Shown here in pieces: positions 18,148 to 26,736 of a stretch of 64,000 bases of DNA; position 1 is the first letter of the stretch, and each line of letters begins with the position of its first letter. Source of the DNA: Salegentibacter holothuriorum (GTDB taxonomy: Bacteria; Bacteroidota; Bacteroidia; Flavobacteriales; Flavobacteriaceae); contig NZ_FUYY01000003.1 of the NCBI RefSeq assembly GCF_900168045.1, forward strand, positions 62,001-126,000, read 5' to 3'. Made by a program: the position numbers and the translations under genes. The notes beneath the pieces are model-generated. The model did not search any database and was not told where the DNA came from. It worked only from the letters and a program-made list of their open reading frames with translations.

Positions 18148-18210
18148 ATGCATAGGTTTTAATGAAATTCATCTTCAAAAAATAAATAATTCCCAATTGG
18201 GATAAACCAG

Positions 18211-18240
18211 TTTGCACTGCTGATTATTTTACTAAATTTG
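18211..18240 (+). promoter_or_regulatory. Bacteroidota-type promoter of the exbB-exbD-tonB-folC operon
   Basis: TTTG (18211-18214), an 18-nt spacer and TAAATTTG (18233-18240) match the consensus closely. The predicted 5' leader is about 45 nt before the exbB ATG at 18295. Confidence 0.75.
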
Positions 18241-18294
18241 ATTCACAATTAAATCTGGTTTATCACGTTACATTAAAAACCCTAATAGAAACCT

Positions 18295-18996
18295 ATGCTA
18301 TACTTTTTTCAGCAGGACGGCGTTGCCGAGGCCGCCCAGGAGGCAGAGCCAATAGTAGAAGAAAAAACCCTGTCTTTATTCGATTTAATGCTTAGTGGAG
18401 GCCTTGGAGGCCAAATTATTATCCTTATTCTTTTTATTCTGCTATTTGCGGCAGTGTATATTTATTTTGAAAGGCTTTTTGCTATAAAATCGGCCAGCCA
18501 GGTAGATAAGAATTTTATGCTTCAAATAAAGGACAATGTTTTAAACGGAAATATAGAATCGGCTAAAATGCGATGTGCACAAAGTGATTCTCCTGTAGCC
18601 CGTTTAACTGAAAAGGGTATTTCCAGAATTGGAAGCCCGCTAGAAGACATCAATACAGCCATAGAAAATGCAGGTAGATTAGAAGTGTATAAGCTGGAAA
18701 AAAACGTTAGTATCTTAGCGACTATTGCAGGTGCAGCACCAATGATTGGTTTTTTGGGTACAGTAATAGGTATGGTAATTGCTTTTCATGAATTGGCAAC
18801 CAGTAGTGGCCAGGCTCAAATGGGAGCGCTTGCAGAAGGTATTTATACTGCAATGACCACAACCGTTGCCGGACTTATTGTAGGTATTATCGCTTATATA
18901 GGTTATAACCATTTAGTGGTGAAAACCGATAAAGTAGTGCATCAAATGGAAGCTACCGCGGTAGATTTCCTTGACCTGTTAAACGAGCCCGCTTAA
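18295..18996 (+). CDS. exbB: MotA/TolQ/ExbB proton channel family protein
   Basis: Inner-membrane proton channel subunit that, with ExbD, energises TonB for outer-membrane transport. The 233-residue protein has an N-terminal membrane segment (near residues 36-58), a cytoplasmic loop (SAKMRCAQSDSPVARLTEKGI) and two further membrane segments with the family signature: IATIAGAAPMIGFLGTVIGMV near residues 141-161 and AEGIYTAMTTTVAGLIVGIIAYIGYN near residues 180-206. First gene of the operon, 1 nt from exbD. Confidence 0.94.
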   Translation: MLYFFQQDGVAEAAQEAEPIVEEKTLSLFDLMLSGGLGGQIIILILFILLFAAVYIYFERLFAIKSASQVDKNFMLQIKDNVLNGNIESAKMRCAQSDSPVARLTEKGISRIGSPLEDINTAIENAGRLEVYKLEKNVSILATIAGAAPMIGFLGTVIGMVIAFHELATSSGQAQMGALAEGIYTAMTTTVAGLIVGIIAYIGYNHLVVKTDKVVHQMEATAVDFLDLLNEPA

Positions 18997-18997
18997 T

Positions 18998-19390
18998 ATG
19001 AATTTAAGAGGAAGAAATAAAGTAAGCCCCGAGTTCAGTATGAGCTCAATGACAGATATTGTTTTTCTGTTGTTGATCTTTTTTATGCTCACCTCGCCGG
19101 TAATTACTCCAGAAGCTTTAGATCTAATACTTCCAAAGGCAAAAGGAAAAACTACCAGCGTTCAAAATGTATCGGTGAGTATAACCAAAGACCTTCAATT
19201 CTATGTGGACGATCAGCGTATCACGCAGTCAGCATTAGAAAGTACTTTAAAAACTAAACTGGCAGGCAAAGAAAAGCCAACCATTATTTTAAGGGCAGAA
19301 GAAGGTGTGCCTATAGAGAAGGCAGTAAATGTTATGGATATAGCTAACCGAAATAGTTATAAAATCGTTTTAGCGGTTAAACCCGAATAA
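18998..19390 (+). CDS. exbD: Biopolymer transporter ExbD
   Basis: A 130-residue ExbD/TolR protein: a short cytoplasmic N-terminus; a single membrane segment SSMTDIVFLLLIFFMLTSP carrying the conserved proton-accepting Asp (residue 20); and a periplasmic domain (VSITKDLQFYVDDQRIT, TIILRAEEGVPIEKAVNVMDIAN). Partner of ExbB. It starts 1 nt after the exbB stop and ends 8 nt before the TonB-like gene. Confidence 0.95.
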   Translation: MNLRGRNKVSPEFSMSSMTDIVFLLLIFFMLTSPVITPEALDLILPKAKGKTTSVQNVSVSITKDLQFYVDDQRITQSALESTLKTKLAGKEKPTIILRAEEGVPIEKAVNVMDIANRNSYKIVLAVKPE

Positions 19391-19398
19391 ATCTAATT

Positions 19399-20217
19399 AT
19401 GTTAGACACCAGGCACGAAAAAAAATCTTTTACCATCACGGTCATTTTACACGTGCTGTTAATTGCATTATTATTTCTGTTAGGCTTTAAATATTTAGAT
19501 CCGCCACCAGAGAGTGGCATTGCTATAAATTTTGGAACTTCAGAAGTTGGCTCAGGAAATGAACAACCTACCGAGCCGGTAAAATCTGCTCCTCAGCAAA
19601 CTACCGTTCCTGAAACACAAACGCAACCGGAACCTGTAATTGAAGAGGAAGTGGTTACCCAGGAAATAGAAGAAGCTCCTGTTATTGAAGAAAAGAAAGA
19701 ACCGAAACCGGTAGAAGAGAAGAAACCGGAAGAGCCTAAAGAACAACCACCGGCTAAAAAGCCAGAACCAAAGCCAGATCAATCTACTACCGATGCTATG
19801 AGTAGCATTTTAAACGGCCCCGAAAGATCGGGAACCGAAAGTGGAGGGGAAGGCAACGATAGTCAGGCCGGGGATAAAGGAGATCCAGATGGTGATCCCA
19901 ATGCCAGCTCTTACTACGGAAGTGGTTCTGGCCTGGATGGAGACGGTAATTACCGTTTAGGTGGAAGAAGGGCTTTAAATAAAGAAAAATTTGTTCAGGA
20001 TTGTAATGAGTCTGGAATTGTGGTAGTTCGTATAGAAGTTAATCAAAATGGGCAGGTAATTAACGCCACGCCCGGTGTAAAAGGAACCACAAACAGCGCA
20101 GCCTGTTTGACAGATCCCGCAAGAAGAGCGGCGATGGCTACTCGCTTTAACAGTGACAGTAATGCACCTTCACGCCAGGTTGGAACTATTATTTATAACT
20201 TTAAACTCTCGGAATAA
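19399..20217 (+). CDS. TonB-like energy transducer
   Basis: A 272-residue protein with one N-terminal membrane anchor (ITVILHVLLIALLFLLGFKYL), a long Pro/Glu/Lys-rich periplasmic linker (about residues 55-135, with EEKKPEEPKEQPPAKKPEPKP-like repeats), a Gly/Asp-rich stretch, then a small C-terminal domain (VRIEVNQNGQVINATPGVKG, RQVGTIIYNFKL) resembling the TonB/TolA C-terminal fold. It follows exbB and exbD directly, so it is the likely TonB or TolA analogue of this complex. Known flavobacterial genomes often annotate it as energy transducer TonB. Confidence 0.85.
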   Translation: MLDTRHEKKSFTITVILHVLLIALLFLLGFKYLDPPPESGIAINFGTSEVGSGNEQPTEPVKSAPQQTTVPETQTQPEPVIEEEVVTQEIEEAPVIEEKKEPKPVEEKKPEEPKEQPPAKKPEPKPDQSTTDAMSSILNGPERSGTESGGEGNDSQAGDKGDPDGDPNASSYYGSGSGLDGDGNYRLGGRRALNKEKFVQDCNESGIVVVRIEVNQNGQVINATPGVKGTTNSAACLTDPARRAAMATRFNSDSNAPSRQVGTIIYNFKLSE

Positions 20218-21438
20218 GTGGATGTATATACCGAAACTGTTGAATGGATGTTTCAACAGTTGCCTATGTACCAAAGAGTAGGTGCGCAGGCATTCAAAAA
20301 AGATCTTTCGCGTACCGTTAAACTTGCAGAATATTTAAATAATCCGCATAAAAATTTTAAATCGGTTCATATTGCCGGCACCAATGGCAAAGGTTCTACC
20401 AGCCATATGTTGGCTTCGGTATTTCAGGAAGCCGGTTATAAGGTGGGTTTGTATACCTCACCGCATTTAAAAGATTTCCGTGAACGAATTAAGGTCAACG
20501 GGAAATTTATTCCGAAGAAATCTGTAGTAAGCTTTATCAATGCAAACAAAGATTTTATAATCGAAAATAAGCTTTCTTTTTTTGAAATGACCGTAGGAAT
20601 GGCTTTCGATTATTTTTCCAGAGTAAAAGTAGATATTGCTATTATAGAAGTAGGTTTGGGCGGTCGTTTAGATTCTACAAACATTATTACACCAGATGTT
20701 TCTGTTATTACCAATATAGGATTAGATCATACGGCATTTTTAGGCGATTCAATTCCTGAAATAGCCCGGGAAAAAGCAGGAATTATAAAGGATAATATTC
20801 CGGTAATAATTGGCGAAACACAAAAAGAAACTACCGGTGTTTTTAAAGAAGAAGCGCTAAAGCATAACTCTACTATATATTTTGCCCAGGACTTAGAAAT
20901 ACCCACCTATCATACCGATCTTAAAGGAGATTATCAAAATAAGAATATGAAGACTGCAATCGCCGCTGTAAAGGTTTTAAGGGAAAAAGGTTGGAATATT
21001 CCTGAAGAATGCCTTAAAAACGGACTTAATAGTGTGAAGTTGCATACATCTCTGCAAGGCCGTTGGGATATATTACAGGAGAAACCCAGGGTGATTTGCG
21101 ATACCGCACATAATACAGAAGGCTTAAAGCTGGTGTTTCAACAACTCAAAAATGAGAAATTTCAGCATTTACATATAGTTCTGGGAATGGTAAACGATAA
21201 AGATCTGGAAAATATCTTAACACTATTCCCAAAATCAGCGACTTATTATTTTTCGAAACCAGCAGTCCCTCGTGGATTGGAAGCCGAAACTTTACGGGAA
21301 AAAGCTTCCAAATTTGAGTTGGAAGGGAAGGTATTTAATTCTGTTTCAGAAGCCTATGCTGCTGCCGTAAACGCAGCTTTAGATCAGGACTTGGTGTATG
21401 TAGGTGGAAGCACATTTACCGTTGCAGAAATAATTTAA
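20218..21438 (+). CDS. folC: Folylpolyglutamate/dihydrofolate synthase
   Basis: Mur-ligase family enzyme that adds glutamate to dihydropteroate/folates. The 406-residue sequence has the ATP loop AGTNGKGSTSHMLA near residues 52-66, YTSPHLKDFRERI, EVGLGGRLDSTNII, ITNIGLDHTAFLGDSI with the carbamylated-lysine region EIAREKAGIIK, and a C-terminal domain (DTAHNTEGLK, FSKPAVPRGLEA). The start is a GTG immediately after the TAA of the TonB-like gene with no spacer, so translation is probably coupled. Last gene of the exbB operon. Confidence 0.94.
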   Translation: MDVYTETVEWMFQQLPMYQRVGAQAFKKDLSRTVKLAEYLNNPHKNFKSVHIAGTNGKGSTSHMLASVFQEAGYKVGLYTSPHLKDFRERIKVNGKFIPKKSVVSFINANKDFIIENKLSFFEMTVGMAFDYFSRVKVDIAIIEVGLGGRLDSTNIITPDVSVITNIGLDHTAFLGDSIPEIAREKAGIIKDNIPVIIGETQKETTGVFKEEALKHNSTIYFAQDLEIPTYHTDLKGDYQNKNMKTAIAAVKVLREKGWNIPEECLKNGLNSVKLHTSLQGRWDILQEKPRVICDTAHNTEGLKLVFQQLKNEKFQHLHIVLGMVNDKDLENILTLFPKSATYYFSKPAVPRGLEAETLREKASKFELEGKVFNSVSEAYAAAVNAALDQDLVYVGGSTFTVAEII

Positions 21439-21455
21439 TTTTTTTAATTTTTTTC

Positions 21456-21486
21456 TTGGTGTAGATTAAAAACTAGTCTATATTTG
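21456..21486 (+). promoter_or_regulatory. Promoter of tRNA-Val copy 1
   Basis: TTG (21456-21458), a 20-nt spacer and TATATTTG (21479-21486) match the Bacteroidota consensus; the tRNA begins at 21505, 18 nt after the box. Confidence 0.8.
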
Positions 21487-21504
21487 CATCCGCATTCAAG
21501 AATA

Positions 21505-21579
21505 GGGCGCGTAGCTCAGTTGGTTCAGAGCACTTGGTTTACACCCAAGGGGTCAGGGGTTCGAATCCCTTCGCGCCCA
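21505..21579 (+). tRNA. tRNA-Val (anticodon TAC), copy 1
   Basis: Cloverleaf read by eye: acceptor stem GGGCGCG/CGCGCCC, D arm TAGCTCAGTTGGTTCAGAGCA, anticodon stem CTTGG/CCAAG with loop TTTACAC (anticodon TAC), T arm AGGGGTTCGAATCCCT and discriminator A. The full CCA end is not encoded. Identical to the copy at 21675. Confidence 0.97.
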
Positions 21580-21588
21580 CTACTATTC

Positions 21589-21619
21589 AAAAGGTTTCTA
21601 TAAAACGGAGCCTTTTTTT
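21589..21619 (+). terminator. Weak hairpin with T run between the two tRNAs
   Basis: AAAAGG and CCTTTT arms followed by a T run, downstream of tRNA-Val copy 1. The stem is short with a 16-nt loop, so it may be a partial terminator or processing spacer. Confidence 0.4.
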
Positions 21620-21674
21620 AGCTTACTAAAGTTTTTAGTTTTTTATAGAAACTAATTTTTATTGAAAGTATTAA

Positions 21675-21749
21675 GGGCGCGTAGCTCAGTTGGTTCAGAG
21701 CACTTGGTTTACACCCAAGGGGTCAGGGGTTCGAATCCCTTCGCGCCCA
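21675..21749 (+). tRNA. tRNA-Val (anticodon TAC), copy 2
   Basis: All 75 bases equal copy 1 at 21505, including the stem GGGCGCG and anticodon loop TTTACAC. The repeat unit is 170 bp, but the spacers are not similar, so the duplication is limited to the tRNA itself. No separate promoter with both boxes was seen, so it may be co-transcribed with copy 1. Confidence 0.97.
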
Positions 21750-21754
21750 CTTTT

Positions 21755-21796
21755 ATTCCCAAATCCCAAAGTTTACCTACTTTAGGGAATTTTTTA
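21755..21796 (+). terminator. Probable terminator after tRNA-Val copy 2
   Basis: ATTCCC (21755-21760) pairs with GGGAAT (21785-21790) and is followed by a run of T. The stem is short and the loop long, so confidence is moderate. Confidence 0.45.
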
Positions 21797-21915
21797 TGCC
21801 GAAATTTTACGTTTATATACTTGGATCAAGCATGATTGTTGGGGACTAAGCAAAAATTGGGATCAAGCCTAATTGTTGTGTTTAAGCAAAAATTGTAGTC
21901 AAAATATTAAAAAAG

Positions 21916-21949
21916 AAACCTCACAGGTTTTGAAAACCTGTGAGGTTTT
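21916..21949. terminator. Strong bidirectional terminator
   Basis: AAACCTCACAGGTTTT and AAAACCTGTGAGGTTT form a perfect 16-bp stem with a single-base loop centre, with A and T runs on both sides. It separates the plus-strand tRNA unit from the minus-strand monooxygenase gene. Confidence 0.92.
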
Positions 21950-21950
21950 G

Positions 21951-23003
21951 TTAGGCAAGCGTTTTTTCTTCGGCTTCAATATAATTAGCAAGATATTGTG
22001 CGTCTTTTTTAATTCCGCCTAAAGTTGCTGAGCCTCGTGTATGTAGCCAGGGAAGACCTATAAAATAAAGCCCTTCAATATTGCTTATGCCCCGATGATG
22101 TTTTGGGTAACCGTCTTTAGTAAGCTCAAGACCTTCAATCCAGCTAAAATTTGGTCTATAGCCGGTGGCCCAAACTATATTTTTTAATTCTTCAATTTTA
22201 CGGTTTTCGGTAACGATAATTTCATCTTTAGCATTTTTGGTTTTCCCTACAGGTATCACGTTATCTCTTTTTAAAATGCCCTTAACATCTGTACCAATAA
22301 TAGGTTGTTTAGACTTACTCAGCTTTTTACCCAGCCAGGTTTTTCGGCTAAAACTTAGAAATCCTATTTTGGTAAACCACCACCATAAGGTTTTTCCTAA
22401 AATTTCCTGCGGAAGTACGCGCACATCTGTAGCTCCAGAAAAATAGGTGGTTCTGTTCGTTTGGGAGACTTCATCTAAAATTTGAAAACCAGAATCTCCA
22501 GCTCCTACAACCATCGCAGGCCCTTCCTGCAATTGACTGGGATTTTTATAATAGTTACTATGAATCTGAAACACTTTTTTAGATATTTTTTTTGAAAAAG
22601 AAGGCGTATAGGGTATATGAAACGGCCCGGTAGCGATAACTACATTCCGGGATTTAATTTCACCATTCTTATGTTTCAGAATAAAGTGGTTATCTTCTTT
22701 GGCAACCTTTTCCACTAATGTATTTAAACGAACTTCAATGTTAAAATCAGCTACATAGTTTTTAAAGTATTCAGCTACATTTTCTTTAGTAGGGTAGTAG
22801 CCCTTTTTTGCAGGAAAAGCCATCCCCGGTAAATTATTGAATTCTGATGGTGTAAAGAGTTTTAAAGAATCCCAACGGTTTAACCATGAAGCACCTACTT
22901 CTTCTTCCTTATCTAAAATTGTATAACTTTTGCCAAGTTGATTGAGATAATAAGCTATGGAAAGTCCGGCTTGAGCTCCGCCAACAATTACAAAATCTAA
23001 CAT
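21951..23003 (-). CDS. NAD(P)/FAD-dependent flavin monooxygenase
   Basis: A 350-residue two-dinucleotide-fold oxidoreductase of the CzcO/YUCCA-like flavin monooxygenase group. The FAD fold is at the N-terminus (VIVGGAQAGLSIAYYL), with the GASWLNRWDSLKLFTP segment typical of these enzymes; the NADPH fold MVVGAGDSGFQILDE is near residue 165; and IVWATGYRPNFSWI near residue 280 closes the active site. The substrate is unknown. A TACCTTTG box at 23026-23019 (minus) may be its -7 promoter element. Divergent from the creatininase-like gene. Confidence 0.88.
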   Translation of the reverse strand: MLDFVIVGGAQAGLSIAYYLNQLGKSYTILDKEEEVGASWLNRWDSLKLFTPSEFNNLPGMAFPAKKGYYPTKENVAEYFKNYVADFNIEVRLNTLVEKVAKEDNHFILKHKNGEIKSRNVVIATGPFHIPYTPSFSKKISKKVFQIHSNYYKNPSQLQEGPAMVVGAGDSGFQILDEVSQTNRTTYFSGATDVRVLPQEILGKTLWWWFTKIGFLSFSRKTWLGKKLSKSKQPIIGTDVKGILKRDNVIPVGKTKNAKDEIIVTENRKIEELKNIVWATGYRPNFSWIEGLELTKDGYPKHHRGISNIEGLYFIGLPWLHTRGSATLGGIKKDAQYLANYIEAEEKTLA

Positions 23004-23096
23004 TTATCGGGTTTTTCGCAAAGGTAAGTTTTAATTTCTATCTGTTATATAGGTTTAAAAGAAACAGAATTGCTAATTTTAAATCAAATTTAGCGC

Positions 23097-23870
23097 ATGG
23101 AAAAAAAAATCAGGCCTTATGTTCTTGCCGAAACAAACTGGAAGCATGTAAAAGATGAAGATTTTAGTGTGGCAATTTTACCATGGGGTGCTACTGAAGC
23201 ACATAACTATCATTTGCCGTATGCTACCGATAATATTCTTGCCGAAGAAGCTGCGATAAATGCTGCGGGAAAAGCATGGGGAAAGAAAGCCAAGCCAGTG
23301 GTTCTGCCTACAATACCTTTTGGAGTAAATACCGGGCAAATGGATGTGAAATTATGTGTAAACCTTAATCCCAGCACCCAATATGCTATCCTAAAAGATG
23401 TAGCTCAGGTTCTACAAAAGCATAAGATTAATAAACTGGTAATTTTAAACGCTCACGGCGGAAATAATTTTAAGCAAATGATTAGGGAATTAAGTCTTGA
23501 ATATCCTAAGTTATTTGCTTGCTCGGTAAATTGGTGGCAAACCACAGATGCAACTCCTTATTTTAATGAACCTGGAGATCACGCCGGAGAATTGGAAACC
23601 GCAGCAGTTATGCATTTACGGCCCGAGTTGGTTTTGCCACTTGAGGAAGCAGGAGATGGAAGCGCCAAAACTTTTAAGATTAAAGCTTTAAAAGAAGGTT
23701 GGGCAAGTGCACAGCGGGAATGGACTAGCGTGACCAAAGATACAGGGGTGGGAAATCCAAAAGCTGCAACTGCTGAAAAAGGAGAAATTTTCTTTGAAAA
23801 AACCACCGATATGATCGCTGAATTCTTTGTAGAATTACACTCGGCTAATCTAGAGGATATGTATCACTAA
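23097..23870 (+). CDS. Creatininase family amidohydrolase
   Basis: A 257-residue protein of the creatininase/arfB fold. Metal ligands are visible in ILPWGATEAHNYHLPYATDN (Glu, His, His, Asp), in the LVILNAHGGNN strand and in GDHAGELETAAVMHL with the conserved HAGxxET. Family members hydrolyse cyclic or N-formyl amides (creatinine, formylated pyrimidine intermediates, and mycofactocin precursor by MftE). The substrate here is unknown, and no creatine genes are nearby. The next gene (LrgA-like) starts 15 nt downstream, so a three-gene transcript with LrgA/LrgB is likely. Confidence 0.9.
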   Translation: MEKKIRPYVLAETNWKHVKDEDFSVAILPWGATEAHNYHLPYATDNILAEEAAINAAGKAWGKKAKPVVLPTIPFGVNTGQMDVKLCVNLNPSTQYAILKDVAQVLQKHKINKLVILNAHGGNNFKQMIRELSLEYPKLFACSVNWWQTTDATPYFNEPGDHAGELETAAVMHLRPELVLPLEEAGDGSAKTFKIKALKEGWASAQREWTSVTKDTGVGNPKAATAEKGEIFFEKTTDMIAEFFVELHSANLEDMYH

Positions 23871-23885
23871 TTATTTGACAAATCA

Positions 23886-24218
23886 ATGCTTAAAGCCTTA
23901 GCTTATATTTTTGGGTTTTTACTTTTGGGTGAATTAATCACCTATTTCTTTGAAATTCCAATTGCAGGAAATATTTTGGGAATGTTCTTGATTTTTATAG
24001 CACTACGGCTTAAAATAATAAAACTTCAGGATGTAAAACCCGCTTCAGATAAACTTATAAAGTACCTGGTCCTTTTCTTTATCCCTTACGGTGTAGGGTT
24101 AATGGTTTATTTTGAAATTGTTGCAGATTATTGGATGCCAATTTCAATAGCAGTAATCGCCAGCACCGTGATCACTCTTTATATTTCCGCAATTATTATT
24201 GAAAAACTGGAGCGATAA
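23886..24218 (+). CDS. CidA/LrgA family membrane protein
   Basis: A 110-residue protein with four membrane segments, matching the CidA/LrgA holin-like family (LLLGELITYFFEIPIAGNILGMFLIF near the N-terminus and FFIPYGVGLMVYFEIVADYWMPI). In Gram-positives LrgAB modulates murein hydrolase activity; in other organisms LrgAB homologues have been linked to export of glycolate or pyruvate. It overlaps the LrgB gene by one base, the normal LrgA-LrgB order. Confidence 0.88.
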   Translation: MLKALAYIFGFLLLGELITYFFEIPIAGNILGMFLIFIALRLKIIKLQDVKPASDKLIKYLVLFFIPYGVGLMVYFEIVADYWMPISIAVIASTVITLYISAIIIEKLER

Positions 24219-24922
24219 TGCAAGAATTTTTTCAATTGCCGGTTTTTGGAGTTTTTATAAGTATTATTGCTTTTGCTGGCGGCCGTCAAATTCGCCAAAA
24301 GTTTGACTATGTACTCTTGAATCCGGTCTTGTTAGCTATTTTATTTATCATTTCATTTTTATTGATTTTCAATATTGATTTTGAAGATTATAATCGGGGC
24401 GGTAAGTTTATTAGTTTCTTTCTGGGACCTTCGGTGGTTGCACTTGGAGTTTTCTTTTATGAGAAATATGAAGAAGTAAAACAGAATTTAAAAGTCTTTT
24501 TGCTATCAGTTGCAGTTGGCGGAATAAGCGGAATTGTAACAGTTATTATCTTCCTTATGCTTTTAAAAGTTCCCGGGTTTATTATCGAATCGCTCGCAGC
24601 AAAATCGGTTACGACACCAATTGCTATTGAAATTACTAAGCTTGCAGGCGGAATTCCGGAAATCACTGCGGGAATCGTAATTGCGGTCGGCATTTTTGGT
24701 AACGCCTTTGGACCCTTTATTCTGAAGAAATTAGGGGTAAAAAGTAAAATTGCTATTGGTACTGCACTTGGTACTGCAGCTCATGGTATAGGCACCGCCC
24801 GAGCTTTTGAGGAAAGTAAACTGGCAGGTGTTTACAGCGGACTTGCAATGTGCGTAAACGGAATTATCACTGCACTTCTTACTCCATATTTGCTGGCATT
24901 ATTTCTGGGGAATTTCACCTGA
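24218..24922 (+). CDS. LrgB family membrane protein
   Basis: A 234-residue protein with about seven membrane segments. LrgB signatures are present: LGPSVVALGVFFYEKYEEVKQN, SLAAKSVTTPIAIEITKLAGG near residues 126-146, and a C-terminal GTALGTAAHGIGTARAFEES followed by SGLAMCVNGIITALLTPY. Functional partner of the preceding LrgA-like protein. Its 3' end overlaps the convergent antiporter gene by 24 nt. Confidence 0.92.
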   Translation: MQEFFQLPVFGVFISIIAFAGGRQIRQKFDYVLLNPVLLAILFIISFLLIFNIDFEDYNRGGKFISFFLGPSVVALGVFFYEKYEEVKQNLKVFLLSVAVGGISGIVTVIIFLMLLKVPGFIIESLAAKSVTTPIAIEITKLAGGIPEITAGIVIAVGIFGNAFGPFILKKLGVKSKIAIGTALGTAAHGIGTARAFEESKLAGVYSGLAMCVNGIITALLTPYLLALFLGNFT

Positions 24923-26170
24923 TTCGTTTTCGCCTTTTTCAGTTTTCCGCTTAAAATATTGAATAATTGATGGAGCGGTAAGTCCGTGGAGAACTACAGA
25001 AATTAAAATAATATAAGCGGTAATAGCGTAGAGATCATTTTTATGCTCAAAGCCTTCAAATTCTACAAAAGCCCAGGAAAGATAGAAAACCGAACCAATT
25101 CCTTTAATTCCAAGGAAACTAATTGCAAGCTTATTTTTAAAACTATCTTTTATCCCAATCATACTTATTATTCCGGCAACGGGTCTAATAATTAATATAA
25201 AAGCGAAAGCAAAAACAATGCCTCGCCAATCGGTAAGGCTAAGCATACCGTTCATAATAGAAGCTCCAAAGAGAATGATCCAAACAACCAGGAGCAAACG
25301 TTCTACTTCGTGAATAAAATCGTGCATTTTTGTTTTATAATCTCCACTAACTTTCTCGTAGTGACGCAGGCTTAAGCCTGTAAAGAATACCGCCAGGAAG
25401 CCGTAACCGTGTATAAGCTCTGTGGCTCCATAACTAAATAGTGTGATGGAAAGTGCAAGAAAACCATCAAAAGTTTTAATGCCGGTGTATTTATGAACTC
25501 TATCCAGTAAAAATCCTATAGATCGGCCAATGGCAAAACCGGCTATAGTGCCAATTATAATTTTTAAAAAGAATTTATCCAGCATCCAGTCAGAAAAATC
25601 AAATGCTGCCCAACTACCCGCCTGGGCTACCAAGACCGCCATATAGGTAAAAGGGAAAGCAAGCCCATCATTTAAACCGGCCTCTGCGGTGAGCGCAAAT
25701 CTTATTTTCCCTTTATATTCTTTTTCCCTTTCGGGATCGTCAAGTTGTGTTTCAGCAGCTAGAACAGGATCGGTGGGAGCTAAAACGGCTGCAAGTAACA
25801 AAGAAGAAGGAACACTTAAATATAGGAAATTTTGCCCTAGAAAATATGCCGAAATTATACAAAGCGGCATAGTTAGAAAAACCAATAAAAAAGGTCTTTT
25901 CCAGGCTTTAAAGCTGTAATTATTACCAATTTTTAAACCGGCGCCCATCAGGGAGATAATTACGATCATTTCAGAGAAATACATAAGACCTTTGTCGGCC
26001 CATAAAGGATCTGGCCAGTCTATTGGTAATCCTAGAGTAAATAGTAAAAATCCAATAAGGAGTAAGATTATTGGTCCGCTAATTTTTATTCGTTTTGAAA
26101 TTGATGGCAACCAGGCCATAATAAGCGTAGTGAAACCTATTCCCGCTAAGATCCAGTAGTGTTCTTTCAT
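24899..26170 (-). CDS. CPA1-type cation:proton antiporter
   Basis: A 423-residue membrane protein with about twelve segments of the Na+/H+ exchanger superfamily. Visible motifs include AAVLAPTDPVLAAE near residues 128-141, which is the conserved TDP of segment 4, and AEAGLNDGLAFPF near residues 163-175 with the ND motif of segment 5, both typical of NhaP/CPA1 antiporters. The long cytoplasmic C-terminal domain of some family members is absent. The ion specificity (Na+, K+ or Li+) cannot be read from sequence. Its end is antisense to the last codons of the LrgB gene. Confidence 0.9.
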   Translation of the reverse strand: MKEHYWILAGIGFTTLIMAWLPSISKRIKISGPIILLLIGFLLFTLGLPIDWPDPLWADKGLMYFSEMIVIISLMGAGLKIGNNYSFKAWKRPFLLVFLTMPLCIISAYFLGQNFLYLSVPSSLLLAAVLAPTDPVLAAETQLDDPEREKEYKGKIRFALTAEAGLNDGLAFPFTYMAVLVAQAGSWAAFDFSDWMLDKFFLKIIIGTIAGFAIGRSIGFLLDRVHKYTGIKTFDGFLALSITLFSYGATELIHGYGFLAVFFTGLSLRHYEKVSGDYKTKMHDFIHEVERLLLVVWIILFGASIMNGMLSLTDWRGIVFAFAFILIIRPVAGIISMIGIKDSFKNKLAISFLGIKGIGSVFYLSWAFVEFEGFEHKNDLYAITAYIILISVVLHGLTAPSIIQYFKRKTEKGENESGEIPQK

Positions 26171-26337
26171 ATATTTAAAATTAACTTTTTTAATTGATCC
26201 TTCTTAAAACACTTATATTTTTCACAAAAATCTAACAGTTCAAACGAGATGGATTATTGCTTAATCAGCTGATATTTATCATATTAAAATTCCTTTTTAC
26301 AGGTTAACTTTGAGAGAATAACCAATGCTTGTAAAAA

Positions 26338-26724
26338 ATGGAAACTTCCTTATTTCTTGCTAAATTCTGGGGTTGGTATCTCCTTATCTTCTTTTTTGTA
26401 CTGAGCTTTAATCCCAGGCGAATACAACAGATCTTTGAAGATTTAAAAGATCAAAAGTTCTTGATATTGGCAGCTTTTGCTGCTATACTTATTGGTTTAC
26501 TAAATATTCTTTTTCACAATATCTGGGAGCTTAGCTGGAAATTTATAATTACTATCCTGGGATGGACCTCACTTTTTATAGGTCTTGGCCTCTTTGTCTT
26601 TCCTGAACCTACTACACGTAAACTTACTGTACTTAACCTCAAATTTGTACAGACCATTTATGTATTGCTTTTTCTATTGGGGATTTTCCTACTGAATATG
26701 GGCTATGAACTTGTGCTACACTAA
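26338..26724 (+). CDS. Small four-segment membrane protein, function unknown
   Basis: A 128-residue protein not recognised beyond its topology: hydrophobic segments at about residues 8-24, 41-60, 68-88 and 105-125, with a cytoplasmic NPRRIQQIFEDLKDQK loop. A TAACTTTG box at 26305-26312 is a candidate -7 promoter element. It lies 12 nt before PEP synthase on the same strand and may be co-transcribed. Confidence 0.65.
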   Translation: METSLFLAKFWGWYLLIFFFVLSFNPRRIQQIFEDLKDQKFLILAAFAAILIGLLNILFHNIWELSWKFIITILGWTSLFIGLGLFVFPEPTTRKLTVLNLKFVQTIYVLLFLLGIFLLNMGYELVLH

Positions 26725-26736
26725 AATAATAAGCTT

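Noticed and set aside
21505-21749. Duplicated tRNA-Val as an attachment site of an integrated element
   Set aside because: Only about 95 bp lies between the two copies, no integrase or foreign genes are near, and both tRNAs are complete; a simple gene duplication explains it.
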